A DNA stretch of 64,000 nucleotides from Hydrogenophaga sp. BPS33 (GCF_009859475.1 NZ_CP044549.1:3100001-3164000); one strand, 5' to 3'; counted from the first letter of the stretch, positions 53,312-62,734 are shown. The notes: generated from the letters alone by a model not told the origin. Made by a program: numbers and translations.

Positions 53312-54283
53312 ATGGCCGGATCCAGTCTGCTCGCGCTGATCGACGACATCGCCACCCTTCTCGACGACGTGGCCCTCATGACCAAGGTGGCTGCCCGCAA
53401 AAGCGCGGCCGTGGCCGACGATGTGGCGGGCATGACCAAGCTGGCCACCCAGAAGACGGCCGGCGTGCTGGGCGATGACCTCGCGCTCAACGCGCAGCAG
53501 GTCACCGGCGTGAAGGCCGACCGCGAGTTGCCGGTGGTGTGGGCCGTGGCCAAGGGCTCGATGATCAACAAGGCCATCCTCGTGCCTTCCGCCTTGCTCA
53601 TCAGCGTGATCGCCCCCTGGGCGATCACGCCCTTGCTCATGCTGGGCGGTCTGTTCCTCTGTTTCGAGGGGGCGGAAAAGCTCTGGCACGCCTTTGCCCC
53701 GCACAAGGCCGAAGAGCAGGCGCAGCGCGAGCAAAGAATCGAAGCCCTGGCGAACGAAAACGTCGACCTCGTGGCACTGGAGAAAGACAAGATCAAGGGC
53801 GCGGTGCGCACCGACTTCATCCTCTCCGCCGAAATCATCGTCATCACCCTCGGCACGGTGGCGGCCGCCAGCATGGGCATGCGCGTGGCCGTGCTGGTGG
53901 GCATCTCGCTGATCATGACTGCGGGCGTCTACGGTCTGGTGGCGGCCATCGTGAAACTGGACGACCTGGGGCTGCACCTCCACCAGCAGGCCGCGGCCTG
54001 GAAACAGTCGCTGGGGCGCGGCATTCTCGCCGCCGCGCCCTGGCTGATGAAGACGCTCTCGGTGGTGGGCACGGCCGCCATGTTCCTGGTGGGCGGTGGC
54101 ATCCTGGTGCACGGCATTCCGGCGCTGGGGCACGGCATCGAAGCCTTCACCGCCACGCTGGGCTGGATCGGCTCGCTGGCGTCGAGCCTGGCCGGTGGTC
54201 TGGCGGGCCTGGTGGCCGGCGGTGTGGTGCTGGGCGTGGTCAGCCTTCTCAAACGCCTGCGCCGCGGGCCGACGCCGGCCTGA
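53312..54283 (+). CDS. DUF808/YedI-family inner-membrane protein
   Basis: 323 aa. N-terminal [20 protein letters not shown] and the following [21 protein letters not shown] are family hallmarks. Hydrophobic segments follow ([25 protein letters not shown] region, [16 protein letters not shown] region, [15 protein letters not shown], and two near the C-terminus with Gly-rich turns). E. coli YedI is about 305 aa. Function is unknown. It ends 143 bp before the TIR gene, which has its own -10-like box. Confidence 0.88.
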   Translation: MAGSSLLALIDDIATLLDDVALMTKVAARKSAAVADDVAGMTKLATQKTAGVLGDDLALNAQQVTGVKADRELPVVWAVAKGSMINKAILVPSALLISVIAPWAITPLLMLGGLFLCFEGAEKLWHAFAPHKAEEQAQREQRIEALANENVDLVALEKDKIKGAVRTDFILSAEIIVITLGTVAAASMGMRVAVLVGISLIMTAGVYGLVAAIVKLDDLGLHLHQQAAAWKQSLGRGILAAAPWLMKTLSVVGTAAMFLVGGGILVHGIPALGHGIEAFTATLGWIGSLASSLAGGLAGLVAGGVVLGVVSLLKRLRRGPTPA

Positions 54284-54335
54284 ACGCGTCGACTTCCTTC
54301 CCTGTCTGGGGATGGCGCCGTCCCGAGGGCCGGCC

Positions 54336-54341
54336 TAGAAT
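54336..54341 (+). promoter_or_regulatory. Candidate -10 box for the TIR gene
   Basis: TAGAAT in the context GGCCTAGAATGGCC, 85 bp before the ATG. It resembles the CCTACAATGG before the YeeE-type gene. No -35 is recognised. Confidence 0.3.
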
Positions 54342-54426
54342 GGCCCCGCCACACCGCGCGGGCCATGGCATCCCAACACACCCGAGCCCGCGCAACCCGG
54401 GCGTGGCCACGAGGGGTGAGGGCGGC

Positions 54427-56169
54427 ATGGACGGCATCTTCATCAGCTACCGGCGCGACGACTCCGCAGGTTACGCGGGTCGCCTGTACGACCGGCTGAT
54501 TCCCCACTTCGGCGCCGAGCGCGTGTTCATGGACGTGGAGGGCATCGAACTCGGTGCCGACTTCGTCACCGCGATCGAAGAAGCGGTGGGCTCCTGCCGC
54601 GTGCTGGTCGTCATCATCGGCGACGAGTGGCTCAGCACCCAGGACAAAGCCGGGCGCCGTCGGCTCGAGGACCCGCACGACTTCATCCGGCTGGAGACCG
54701 TGACCGCGTTGCAACGCGGCATCCGCGTGGTGCCGGTGCTGGTGGGCGGCGCGCTCATGCCCCGCGCGGAGGATCTGCCGCAAGACCTCAAACCGCTGGC
54801 GCGGCGGCAGGCGATCGAGGTCAGCCACAAGCAGTGGGATGCGACCACCGCGGAATTGATCCAGGCGCTCGAAGGCATGTTGGCGCCCGGGACCGCGAGA
54901 GAGTCCCGGCCGCAACCGCTGGTGGACCCGTCGGCGCTGTCCGGCGGGTCGGGCAACGGGTCGGCGCAGCCCTTCGTGCGGCGCGCCTGGCCGAAAGCCG
55001 CCGGTGCGATGGCGGTCTTGTTGGTGGCGTTGGCCGCTGGCTGGGTTTGGTTGGGCGGGAACAGCGGTGAGGCGGATTCGAAGCGCGCCGACAGCGAGCG
55101 GTGGATGACCGCGGAGAAGCCGCCCGACGATCGCGAAACAGCCCCGGTGGCCCCGGTGGTTGCGGCGGCCGCGCCGCCGGCTACAACACCCACCACGCCA
55201 TCGGCCACAACAGCCGCCGCACGGCCGGCGGCCGTGGCAGCAAGAGTACCCCCTGCACCCCCCGCCGTGGCGGTGGAAACGCCCCCGGCAGCAGCCTCGC
55301 CCCCACCCAAGCCGGTGATCCGGGTGTTCCAGGCGCAGGCAGACCCCGCGGGTGCGCGGCTGTGCTACGCCGTCGCCCATGCCGAGTTCCTCACCTTGTC
55401 GCCCCATCCGGGCGAGTTGCAAAGACTGGTAAAGGACTGCGTGGTCGTGGCGGTCACCGAAACCACCACGTTCACACTGCGGGCGCGCAACGCGGTGGAC
55501 ACGGTGTACAAGTCGATCTCGGTGTCGCCACGGCCGCTCGCCGTGGCACCGCCCGCTGCGACGCCAGTCCCCGAAGCCCCACGCCCCGCAGCGGAGGCCG
55601 CCCCTGCCGGCTTGCCCCGCGTGGGCGAGAGCTGGACCTACCGCACCAGCGGCAAATGGCCAACCAGTCCGAAACGCAGCATCGTCATTGCCGTGCAATC
55701 GGTGGCCAACGGCGTGGTCACCGACGGTTTGCGCGCCGAAGGCCTGGCCAGCGACACGCGCCGCTCCAACGGCTCGCGGCCCATGTTCATGAGCTGGCCC
55801 GCTATCGGCAACGAATTCAGCCCCTACCTGGCGGCTTTCGTCGACATGAACCGCATGGAGACCCTGCGCGGTTTCTCCACGCCGGACATGGAGCCGAACT
55901 GGAGCCAGTGGTATTCGGAGGCCAAACGGATCGGGCAGGAGACGGTGAACGTGCCGGCCGGCAGCTTCCATGCCTACAAGGTCGAGGTCTGGAGCAGCCG
56001 CAGCGCCACGGGCGGCCCGATGCAAGCGGGTATCGAACCGGTGCGCGTGCACTACCTGATCTGGTATGCGCCCGATGCCAAGCGCTATGTGAAGATGCAG
56101 CGGCGCGTGCTCATGGCCTCAGGGCTGGAGGCCGAGCGCGACATCTTTGAACTGGTCGCCCGAAGATAG
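54427..56169 (+). CDS. TIR-domain membrane protein with extracytoplasmic C-terminal domain
   Basis: 580 aa from ATG 54427 (GGTGAGGGCGGC upstream). Residues 1-150 are a TIR domain: IFISYRRDDSAGYAGRLYDR, VFMDVEGIELGADFVTAIEE, CRVLVVIIGDEWLS, and DFIRLETVTAL with E90 at the position of the NADase glutamate. Residues about 191-210 are one membrane span (AAGAMAVLLVALAAGWVWLG). Residues about 220-320 are an Ala/Pro/Thr-rich stalk. Residues about 395-580 are a separate domain (GESWTYRTSGKW, GQETVNVPAGSFHAYKVEVW, VHYLIWYAPDAKRYVKM), presumably periplasmic. TIR in the cytoplasm with a sensor outside is receptor-like. Function and NAD cleavage are inferred, not shown. Confidence 0.85.
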   Translation: MDGIFISYRRDDSAGYAGRLYDRLIPHFGAERVFMDVEGIELGADFVTAIEEAVGSCRVLVVIIGDEWLSTQDKAGRRRLEDPHDFIRLETVTALQRGIRVVPVLVGGALMPRAEDLPQDLKPLARRQAIEVSHKQWDATTAELIQALEGMLAPGTARESRPQPLVDPSALSGGSGNGSAQPFVRRAWPKAAGAMAVLLVALAAGWVWLGGNSGEADSKRADSERWMTAEKPPDDRETAPVAPVVAAAAPPATTPTTPSATTAAARPAAVAARVPPAPPAVAVETPPAAASPPPKPVIRVFQAQADPAGARLCYAVAHAEFLTLSPHPGELQRLVKDCVVVAVTETTTFTLRARNAVDTVYKSISVSPRPLAVAPPAATPVPEAPRPAAEAAPAGLPRVGESWTYRTSGKWPTSPKRSIVIAVQSVANGVVTDGLRAEGLASDTRRSNGSRPMFMSWPAIGNEFSPYLAAFVDMNRMETLRGFSTPDMEPNWSQWYSEAKRIGQETVNVPAGSFHAYKVEVWSSRSATGGPMQAGIEPVRVHYLIWYAPDAKRYVKMQRRVLMASGLEAERDIFELVARR

Positions 56170-56172
56170 GAG

Positions 56173-56302
56173 CTCCCCCCTGCGCCGCTGCGCGGCTTCC
56201 CCCCTCACTTGCGCGCCTTCGGCGCTTGGAGGGGGGACGGCATCTTGGGCCGGCGCAGCCGTCCCTCGATGCCTCTGGAGCAAGGCACGCTCGCCGGAGA
56301 GG
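56173..56302 (+). repeat. Intergenic structured repeat, copy C
   Basis: About 130 bp, beginning 3 bp after the TIR gene stop and ending GCTCGCCGGAGAGG. Same hairpins as copy B. It lies between the converging TIR and U32-peptidase genes. Confidence 0.85.
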
Positions 56303-56327
56303 AGACTGTGCCTCTGGATGCTTGACC

Positions 56328-58286
56328 TCAAGCGGGGCGGGTGCGGAAGAACTTGAGCGGGCTGGCTTTCGTGGCCGCCATCACCGCGGGCTTGATGCGC
56401 CCGACCACATGCATCTCGCAAGGCTTGCAGTCGAAGCGCAGCGTGAGCTTTTCGTGGTTGTGGGTGATGGTCATGGGCTCGGCGCGGATCGTGCCCTGCA
56501 CGCCCTTGACTCCCTTGGCCTGCTTGGGACACAGGCTGAGCGAGAAACGCACGCAGTGCTTGGTGATCATCAGGCTGACTTCGCCTTCTTCCTCGTGGCT
56601 CTCGTAGGCGGAGGCGATCACCTTCACGCCATGTTTCGCGTAGAAATCGCGCGCTTTGTGGTTGAACACGTTGGCCAGATAGGTGAGCGTGTCTTCCGGG
56701 TAGGGCGTGGGTGGCGTCACCGGCACGGCGCGTGGCAGCCGTTGCCAGGCCGCCTCGCGCGCGGCTTCGAGCGCGGCAATGGCTTCGCGGCGCAGCGGGT
56801 TGAGCAGGGAACTGGGCACGAACCAAGGCTGCGAAAGGCTGAGCGAGACCTCGATGGGCTCGAAGCAGGTTTCGCCCAGGCGGCCCAGGCTCTCGCGCAG
56901 GCGGGCTTGGGCCTGTGCGGCGTCCTTGGCGCGTTCCAGCGCGCAGGGCAGGTGGGCGTGGGCGCTGTGCCCGTCCTCGTCGGTCACGGTGAGGCTCAGG
57001 CCTTCGGCGGTGTCCTCCAGCCGCAGCCACACGCCAATGCGCCGCTCGGCGGACTTCTTCTCCAACGTGCGCACCCAGTCCATGTCGCGGTTGCGGTTGA
57101 CGATGGTGTCGCGCTTGAGGTGGCGCAGGGTGTCCATCGCATCCTTGGGAAACACGCGCCAGCGGCCCGGTGGGCCGGCGGGCTCGGCCCGGTTGATCTG
57201 CAGGCCCACGAGTTCCTTGTGCAGGTCCAGGTAACACAGGCCGTCACCGTTGTGGACGACCGTGGCCGGGTCGTCGGTCTGGAGCTCGACGAAATCGGCG
57301 CCGACCTTCGTCACCCAACCGATCGGGCGTCCGGGGTTCTTGGGCGTGTCGAACGCGCCGATGTCGTCCTGGCGGCCCTGCACGAAGTAGTCGGTGAATT
57401 CGCGGTTGAAGTTCTGGTCCGGGTCGGGCGTGAAGCTGAAGGTGGCGCGCCCGCTGGCGCCGCGCGCGAGCTCGGGCCGCTCGTCCAGGATCTCGTCGAA
57501 CAGGCGCCGGTAGTGCGCGGTGATGTTCTTGACGTAACCCATGTCCTTGTAGCGGCCTTCGATCTTGAAGCTGCGCGCGCCCGCGTCGATCAGGGCACGC
57601 AGGTTGTCGCTCTGGTTGTTGTCCTTCATCGAGAGCACGTGCTTGTCGTGCGCCACGATGCGGCCCAGGTGGTCCGTAACGTCGTAGGGCAGGCGGCAGG
57701 CCTGCGAGCAGTCGCCCCGGTTGGCGCTGCGCCCGGTGTGCGCATGGCTCACGTAGCACTGGCCGCTGTAGGCCACGCACAGCGCGCCGTGGACGAAGAA
57801 TTCGATCAGGCAGCGATGAGGGTCGAGCACGTCGCGCACGGCCGCGATCTGCTCCAGCGTGAGCTCGCGCGCCAGCACGAGTTTGGACAGGCCCGCGTCC
57901 TGCAGGAAACGCGCTTTCTCGGGCGTGCGGATGTCGGTCTGCGTGCTCGCGTGCAACTGGATCGGCGGCAGGTCGATCTCCAGCAGGCCCATGTCCTGGA
58001 CGATGAGCGCGTCCGCGCCCGCGTCGTACAGCTGCCAGGCCAGCTTGCGCGCGGGCTCGAGCTCGTCGTCGCGCAGGATGGTGTTCATCGTCACGTAGAT
58101 GCGGCTGCCGAAGCGGTGCGCGTGCCGGGCCAGGCGGGCAATGTCCTGCACGCGGTTGTCGGCGCTGGTGCGCGCGCCGAACGAGGGGCCGCCGATGTAC
58201 ACGGCGTCGGCACCGTGCTGGATGGCTTCGATGCCGATATCGGCGTCGCGCGCCGGGGAAAGCAGTTCGATCTGGTGGGGCAGCAT
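56328..58286 (-). CDS. rlhA: U32 peptidase-family RNA hydroxylase, RlhA-like
   Basis: 652 aa from ATG 58286 (MLPHQIELLSPARDADIGIE); E. coli RlhA (YdcP) is 653 aa. RlhA is needed for 5-hydroxycytidine at 23S rRNA C2501; the shorter TrhP (YegQ, about 450 aa) acts on tRNA. Conserved cysteines in GQCYVSHAHTGRSANRGDCS and CRLPYD are the presumed metal or Fe-S ligands of the family. The extra C-terminal region (from about residue 400) favours RlhA over TrhP. It is divergent from the alpha/beta hydrolase gene with 56 bp between starts. Confidence 0.87.
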   Translation of the reverse strand: MLPHQIELLSPARDADIGIEAIQHGADAVYIGGPSFGARTSADNRVQDIARLARHAHRFGSRIYVTMNTILRDDELEPARKLAWQLYDAGADALIVQDMGLLEIDLPPIQLHASTQTDIRTPEKARFLQDAGLSKLVLARELTLEQIAAVRDVLDPHRCLIEFFVHGALCVAYSGQCYVSHAHTGRSANRGDCSQACRLPYDVTDHLGRIVAHDKHVLSMKDNNQSDNLRALIDAGARSFKIEGRYKDMGYVKNITAHYRRLFDEILDERPELARGASGRATFSFTPDPDQNFNREFTDYFVQGRQDDIGAFDTPKNPGRPIGWVTKVGADFVELQTDDPATVVHNGDGLCYLDLHKELVGLQINRAEPAGPPGRWRVFPKDAMDTLRHLKRDTIVNRNRDMDWVRTLEKKSAERRIGVWLRLEDTAEGLSLTVTDEDGHSAHAHLPCALERAKDAAQAQARLRESLGRLGETCFEPIEVSLSLSQPWFVPSSLLNPLRREAIAALEAAREAAWQRLPRAVPVTPPTPYPEDTLTYLANVFNHKARDFYAKHGVKVIASAYESHEEEGEVSLMITKHCVRFSLSLCPKQAKGVKGVQGTIRAEPMTITHNHEKLTLRFDCKPCEMHVVGRIKPAVMAATKASPLKFFRTRPA

Positions 58287-58342
58287 GTCGTTCGAGGAGC
58301 AGGCAGAATCGGGCGGGCCCGGTATTGTCCAGGAGAACGCCG

Positions 58343-59098
58343 ATGACATCCAAGTCCGAATCCCCTCAGACCGCGTTCGTGCTCGTGCACGGCGCCTGGC
58401 ATGGCGCGTGGTGCTGGCGCCGGCTGTTGCCCCTGCTGCGCGGTGCCGGGGTGGAGACCCACGCCGTCACGCTTACCGGCGTGGGCGAACGCGCCCACCT
58501 GCTGAGCCCGGCGGTGGACCTGCACACCCACATCCAGGACGTGTGCGGCCTGATCGAAGCCGAAGAATTGCAGCGCATCGTGCTGGTGGGCCACAGCTAT
58601 GCGGGCGTGGTGGTCACCGGCGTGGCCGACCGCCTGCAGCGCGACCACCCAGGCCTGCTGGCGCACCTGGTCTACCTGGACGCGGCCTTGCCTTATCCCG
58701 GTGACAGCTGGAGCAGCCACCAGTCGCAAGAAACGCGGCAGGCCCGCATCGACGCGTCCAAACCCAGCGGGGGCCTGAGTTTTCCGCCGCCCGACGCCTC
58801 GGTCTTCGGCCTCGAAGGCGCCGACCGCGACTGGGTCAACCGGCGCCAGACGCCGCAGCCGTTTCGCCTGTACCAGCAGCCGCTGGACTTTGACGGCGCG
58901 CGCGTGGCGGCCGTGCCGCGCACCTTCATCGACTGCACCTCGCCCGCCTTGCCCACCATCGCACCCGCGCGCCAGCGCGCGCGCAGCGAACCGGGCTGGC
59001 AGGTGCTGGAGCTGGCCACGGGCCACGACCCGATGGTGAGCGAACCCCGGAAACTGGCGGACATGCTGCTGGGCATCCACCGCGGCACCCAACCCTGA
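58343..59098 (+). CDS. Alpha/beta hydrolase (esterase/EstC-like)
   Basis: 251 aa from ATG 58343 with CCAGGAGAACGCCG upstream. Nucleophile S85 in VLVGHSYAGVV, oxyanion motif LVHGAWHGAWCW near residue 16, and catalytic His in ELATGHDPMVSEP near the C-terminus. The HGAWHGAWCW start is shared with plant methyl-ester esterase/hydroxynitrile-lyase-like enzymes and bacterial EstC. Substrate unknown. It is 9 bp before the next gene and probably cotranscribed with it. Confidence 0.85.
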   Translation: MTSKSESPQTAFVLVHGAWHGAWCWRRLLPLLRGAGVETHAVTLTGVGERAHLLSPAVDLHTHIQDVCGLIEAEELQRIVLVGHSYAGVVVTGVADRLQRDHPGLLAHLVYLDAALPYPGDSWSSHQSQETRQARIDASKPSGGLSFPPPDASVFGLEGADRDWVNRRQTPQPFRLYQQPLDFDGARVAAVPRTFIDCTSPALPTIAPARQRARSEPGWQVLELATGHDPMVSEPRKLADMLLGIHRGTQP

Positions 59099-59107
59099 CC
59101 CGCCGCC

Positions 59108-59857
59108 ATGGCACACGACACCCAGCGCCTGGACCGCATCGACCTGCTGCGCGCAGCGGCCATGCTGTGGATGACGGCCTTCCACTTCTGTTTCGACCTC
59201 GACTTCTTCGGCCTGATCCAGGAGAACTTCTACCGCGACCCGTTCTGGACCTGGCAGCGCACCGCCATCGTGAGCCTGTTCCTGTTCACCGCGGGTCTGT
59301 CGCAGGCGGTCGCGCACCACCAGAGACTGCCGTGGTCGCGGTTCTGGCGGCGCTGGGGGCAGGTGGCGGGGGCTGCGCTGCTGGTGACGGTGGCCTCGAT
59401 GCAGATGTTTCCCAACAGCTTCATCTACTTCGGCGTGTTGCACGCCATCGCGGTGATGCTCATCGTCGTGCGCCTCACGGCGGGGTGGGGCGCGTGGTTG
59501 TGGCCATTGGGCGCGCTGGTGATCGCGCTCAAGTTCGCCGCACCGTGGGCCATGGCCGCGTGGCCGGTGCTTGACGTGCTCAACACGCCGGCACTCAACT
59601 GGCTCGGCCTGATCGACCGGTTGCCCATCACCGAAGACTACGTGCCGCTGGCACCCTGGCTGGGCGTGATGTGGTGGGGCATGGCCGCTGGGCAGTGGGC
59701 CTTGCGCCATCGGCCGCATTGGCTGGGCTCCAGCGATGCCAAAGCCACGGGCGTGCGCCGTGGCCTGGTCACGCTGGGGCGCTGGAGCCTGAGCTACTAC
59801 CTGCTGCACCAACCGGTGATGATCGGTCTGGTGTGGCTGGGGGCGCAGATGCTGTGA
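59108..59857 (+). CDS. DUF1624/HGSNAT-like membrane acyltransferase-fold protein
   Basis: 249 aa, about seven hydrophobic segments. The N-terminus RLDRIDLLRAAAMLWMTAFH with FCFDLDFFG matches the heparan-alpha-glucosaminide N-acetyltransferase (DUF1624) catalytic region, where a His faces the membrane. The C-terminus LSYYLLHQPVMIGLVWL is also typical. Such proteins are thought to move acyl groups across the membrane, but no bacterial substrate can be named here. Confidence 0.8.
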   Translation: MAHDTQRLDRIDLLRAAAMLWMTAFHFCFDLDFFGLIQENFYRDPFWTWQRTAIVSLFLFTAGLSQAVAHHQRLPWSRFWRRWGQVAGAALLVTVASMQMFPNSFIYFGVLHAIAVMLIVVRLTAGWGAWLWPLGALVIALKFAAPWAMAAWPVLDVLNTPALNWLGLIDRLPITEDYVPLAPWLGVMWWGMAAGQWALRHRPHWLGSSDAKATGVRRGLVTLGRWSLSYYLLHQPVMIGLVWLGAQML

Positions 59858-59885
59858 CGCCGGAACCGCAAAGGCCGTCCGGACC

Positions 59886-60758
59886 TCAGCTGTTGGGCTG
59901 AGCGGCCTGCTGGGCGCCGCCTTGCGCCATGGCCGCGGGTTTGGCTTTCCACCGGTTTGCCGTATCGGCCAACCGGCCAAAGGCGTCCGAGTCCAACTTC
60001 TTCTCGTGGATGGCCAGCAGGGCGTTGGCCTTTTTAAGCGGTTCGATGTAGTGCAACACGGTATTGCCGTCAGGGCCCTTTTGATGGGGGTCGATGGCGG
60101 GCTTCGCCAGCAGCAACCTCACCACCGCTTCGGCTTCGTCCGCGTCGACCTCGTCAAGGTTCTCGGCCCCGTCGAGCTCGTCCGAATCGTGGACCGCGGC
60201 GATTCTTTCGCCGGCCTGGATGGCCAGCAGCAAGGGTGTGTTGCCGGCGCTATCGCGCCGGTTCAGCATCTATGCCAAGCGTTGCTGTTGCTGTTGATCC
60301 TCCCGCGAAGACATCTGCAGCACCTTCGCGGTGCTCAACAGGAACTGGACCATGCGCTTGTTCATCGATTCGACCGCCAGATGCAAAGGTGTTCGTCCGT
60401 CCAGTGTGGGCTGGTTCAGCACGGCGTCCAGCGTGAGGTTCTCGCTCTTGCTTTGCAAGATCGGGGTGTCAGTCAACAGCCATTGAACGGTCTTGACGTC
60501 GCCGTACAGACAGGCGGCATGCAAGGGCCGGCGACCGTCTTTCGTGGGTTGGTGAACATCGGCTTTCTTCTCCAACAGAAGAGGCAGCATAAGCCGGGGC
60601 AATTCCGCGTGCTGATGCTGGACCGCAAGGAAGAAGGGGGTAGCGCCCTCGCGGTTCACGCTTTCGATGTCGGCGTCGCCCTTGTTGCGGGCATGGCGCA
60701 TGGGGCTGTCGGGCGCAACCGGGGAAACCTTCGAGATGGGCGAGGTTTGAGAGAGCAT
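59886..60758 (-). pseudogene. Ankyrin-repeat protein interrupted by an in-frame amber codon
   Basis: One continuous frame of 290 codons from ATG 60758, broken by TAG at 60272-60270 and directly followed in frame by ATG 60269. First part (162 aa): ankyrin repeats NREGATPFFLAVQHQHAEL, TKDGRRPLHAACLYGDVKTV and TLDGRTPLHLAVESMNKRM, ending QQQQQRLA. Second part (127 aa): MLNRRDSAGNTPLLLAIQAG and PDGNTVLHYIEPLKKANALL. The repeat phase continues across the TAG, so a CAG (Gln) to TAG change is the simplest history. Either two products, read-through, or a dead gene. No signal peptide is evident. Confidence 0.7.
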
Positions 60759-60823
60759 GGCGGTCTCTCATGGAAATGGTCGCCTTGGGAAACCATGCAC
60801 AAAAGATTGTTCCGCCCCATGCA

Positions 60824-60852
60824 AAACGCCCGGTGCGCAGCATCGGGCGTTT
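60824..60852 (-). terminator. Intrinsic terminator of the yciB-bolA-ppiC operon
   Basis: On the minus strand: AAACGCCCG, 11-nt loop, CGGGCGTTTT, 43 bp beyond the ppiC stop. A 9-bp perfect stem with a short T-run. Confidence 0.8.
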
Positions 60853-60894
60853 CAGGCCCGTCGTGCGTCAACGGGCAGGGGTTGGGTCGAAACC

Positions 60895-61674
60895 TTATTC
60901 GATCTTGGCCTTGTCGCGCAGCGACTGCTGGAATTCCACCAGCTTTTGCTGCTGCATCTGCTGGGAAATCTGCGGCTTGAGTTCTTCCAGTTTGGGGATC
61001 ACGGCGGTGCGCTCGTCTTCGAGGCGGATGACGTGGTAGCCGAACTGCGTCTTCACCGGGGTTTGCGTGAGCTCGCCCTTTTTCAGCTTGACCATGGCTT
61101 CGGAGAACTCCGGCACATAGCTGCCCGCGGCCGCCCAGTCGAGGTCGCCACCGTTGGCACCGGAGCCCGGGTCCTTGGACTGCTTCTTGGCGATGTCTTC
61201 GAACTTGCCGCCCTTTTTCAAGCTGGCGATGATGGCCTTGGCCTGGTCTTCCTTTTCCACCAGGATGTGGCGGGCGCGGTATTCCTTGCCACTGTTGGCC
61301 GCGGCGAACTTGTCGTACTCGGCCTGGATGTCCGCGTCGGTCACCGGGTTGGCTTTCTGGTACTCGGTGAACAGGGCGCGGATCATGATGGTCTGGCGCG
61401 CCAGCTCCATCTGGTTCTTGTAGTCGTCGGTGGCGGCCACGCCGCGCTTCTCGGCTTCCTGGATGAAGATCTCGCGCAGCACCACTTCTTCCTTCAGCTG
61501 GGCACGAACGTTGTCGTCGACCGGGCGACCCGAGGCTGCGATCTGCTGTTCCAGCACCGTCACCCGCGCGGTGGGCACGGCCTTGCCATTGACGATGGCC
61601 ACGTTCTGCGCCAAGGCCCAGGGAGCTGCCGTGAGGAGGGCCGCCGCCGTGAGGGCCGTCAGGGGAAATTTCAT
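60895..61674 (-). CDS. Periplasmic parvulin-type peptidylprolyl isomerase
   Basis: 259 aa. Signal peptide MKFPLTALTAAALLTAAPWA ending at LAQ. An N-terminal helical chaperone part (residues about 25-130) precedes a parvulin domain (about 130-225): RARHILVEKEDQAKAIIASL, GGDLDWAAAGSYVPEFSEAM and TQFGYHVIRLED. It is a PpiC/PrsA/SurA-like folding helper for envelope proteins. It follows bolA after 101 bp; the yciB-bolA-ppiC order is known in betaproteobacteria. Confidence 0.92.
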   Translation of the reverse strand: MKFPLTALTAAALLTAAPWALAQNVAIVNGKAVPTARVTVLEQQIAASGRPVDDNVRAQLKEEVVLREIFIQEAEKRGVAATDDYKNQMELARQTIMIRALFTEYQKANPVTDADIQAEYDKFAAANSGKEYRARHILVEKEDQAKAIIASLKKGGKFEDIAKKQSKDPGSGANGGDLDWAAAGSYVPEFSEAMVKLKKGELTQTPVKTQFGYHVIRLEDERTAVIPKLEELKPQISQQMQQQKLVEFQQSLRDKAKIE

Positions 61675-61775
61675 GGTGTTCCTCGGGAAGAAAAAAGAAG
61701 TTGGAGCCGCCGCGAAGGGCAGGGTTTCAGCGAACAGGTATCAGAACGTAGCGAAGGGATGGGCGTCGACCGTGA

Positions 61776-62054
61776 TCAGGTCTGGATCTCGATGGCCAGC
61801 GCGTGAAGGCCGGCGGCTGTGAATTTTTGCAGCGCATCATACACAAGGCGGTGCTGCGCGATCCGGCTCTTCCCGGCGAATGCCGGCCCGCCAATGCGGA
61901 CCCGAAAGTGCGTGCCATAGCCCAGGCTATTGGCCCCGGCATGGCCTGCGTGTGCGGCACTTTCGTCCAGCACTTCCAACCGTGTGGGCGACAGCGCTTC
62001 GCGAAGGCACGCCTTGATGGCGGCGGCGGTGGGCACGGTGGTGGATGGGCTCAT
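61776..62054 (-). CDS. bolA: BolA-family protein
   Basis: 92 aa from ATG 62054, which overlaps the yciB stop by 4 bp. [20 protein letters not shown] at the start and [15 protein letters not shown] near the C-terminus (with the invariant His-Arg) are the BolA fold. BolA proteins partner monothiol glutaredoxins in Fe-S handling and act in stress and morphology. No glutaredoxin gene is adjacent. Confidence 0.92.
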   Translation of the reverse strand: MSPSTTVPTAAAIKACLREALSPTRLEVLDESAAHAGHAGANSLGYGTHFRVRIGGPAFAGKSRIAQHRLVYDALQKFTAAGLHALAIEIQT

Positions 62055-62596
62055 GGCTTCTTCTCCGCCACGTCGTCCTTCAGATGGCGCGCGATGTACA
62101 GCCCCTGGCCCACGATGAAGACCACCGGGAACACATATCCCCAGAGCTTGAAATTCACCCAGTCTTCGGTGGAGTAGTAGGCCGCCACATAGGCGTTGAT
62201 GCCGGCCATGAACAGGAAATAGCCCACCCAGGCCACCGTCAGCCGCGCCCAGACGTTGTCGGGGAGCTGGAGTTGGCTGCCCAGAAGCAGCTGCAGGAAG
62301 TTTTTCTTCCAGATCCACAGGGCCGCAGCCAGCACGATCGCCATGCTCGCGTAGAGCACCGTGGGTTTCCATTTGATGAAGCGCTCGTCCTGCAGAAACA
62401 GCGTGAGCGCGCCGAACACGAGCACCAATACCAGCGTGACTTTGTGCAAGGTCTGCAACTTGCGGTCGATGGCGTAGATCAGGCCGGTCTGCACCACGGT
62501 GGCGGCCATCAGCACCGCCGTGGCGGTGTAGATGTCGGCCATCTTGTAGGCCAGCACGAAGAGGGCAATGGGGAAAAAGTCGATCAGAAGGCGCAT
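62051..62596 (-). CDS. yciB: Inner membrane-spanning protein YciB (septation protein A)
   Basis: 181 aa, five hydrophobic segments, starting [39 protein letters not shown] and the C-terminal [20 protein letters not shown] are conserved in the IspA/YciB family (E. coli 179 aa). It influences cell-envelope integrity and septation; the molecular role is not settled. Confidence 0.95.
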   Translation of the reverse strand: MRLLIDFFPIALFVLAYKMADIYTATAVLMAATVVQTGLIYAIDRKLQTLHKVTLVLVLVFGALTLFLQDERFIKWKPTVLYASMAIVLAAALWIWKKNFLQLLLGSQLQLPDNVWARLTVAWVGYFLFMAGINAYVAAYYSTEDWVNFKLWGYVFPVVFIVGQGLYIARHLKDDVAEKKP

Positions 62597-62734
62597 CGCG
62601 CGATTATCGGGCTTGGCGCGTCGGCTTCCTTAGGCAGGGCTTTGGCCGGCCAGCGCGGAACTTGCTCGCGCCAAGGCTGTCTCTATGGGAGTTTTGAGAT
62701 CGATCGCTGTCATGACCACCGGAGGGAAAGCCGC

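Noticed and set aside
47857..56302. The three repeats as a CRISPR array
   Set aside because: Only three units, several kilobases apart, with genes rather than short spacers between them, and no cas gene.
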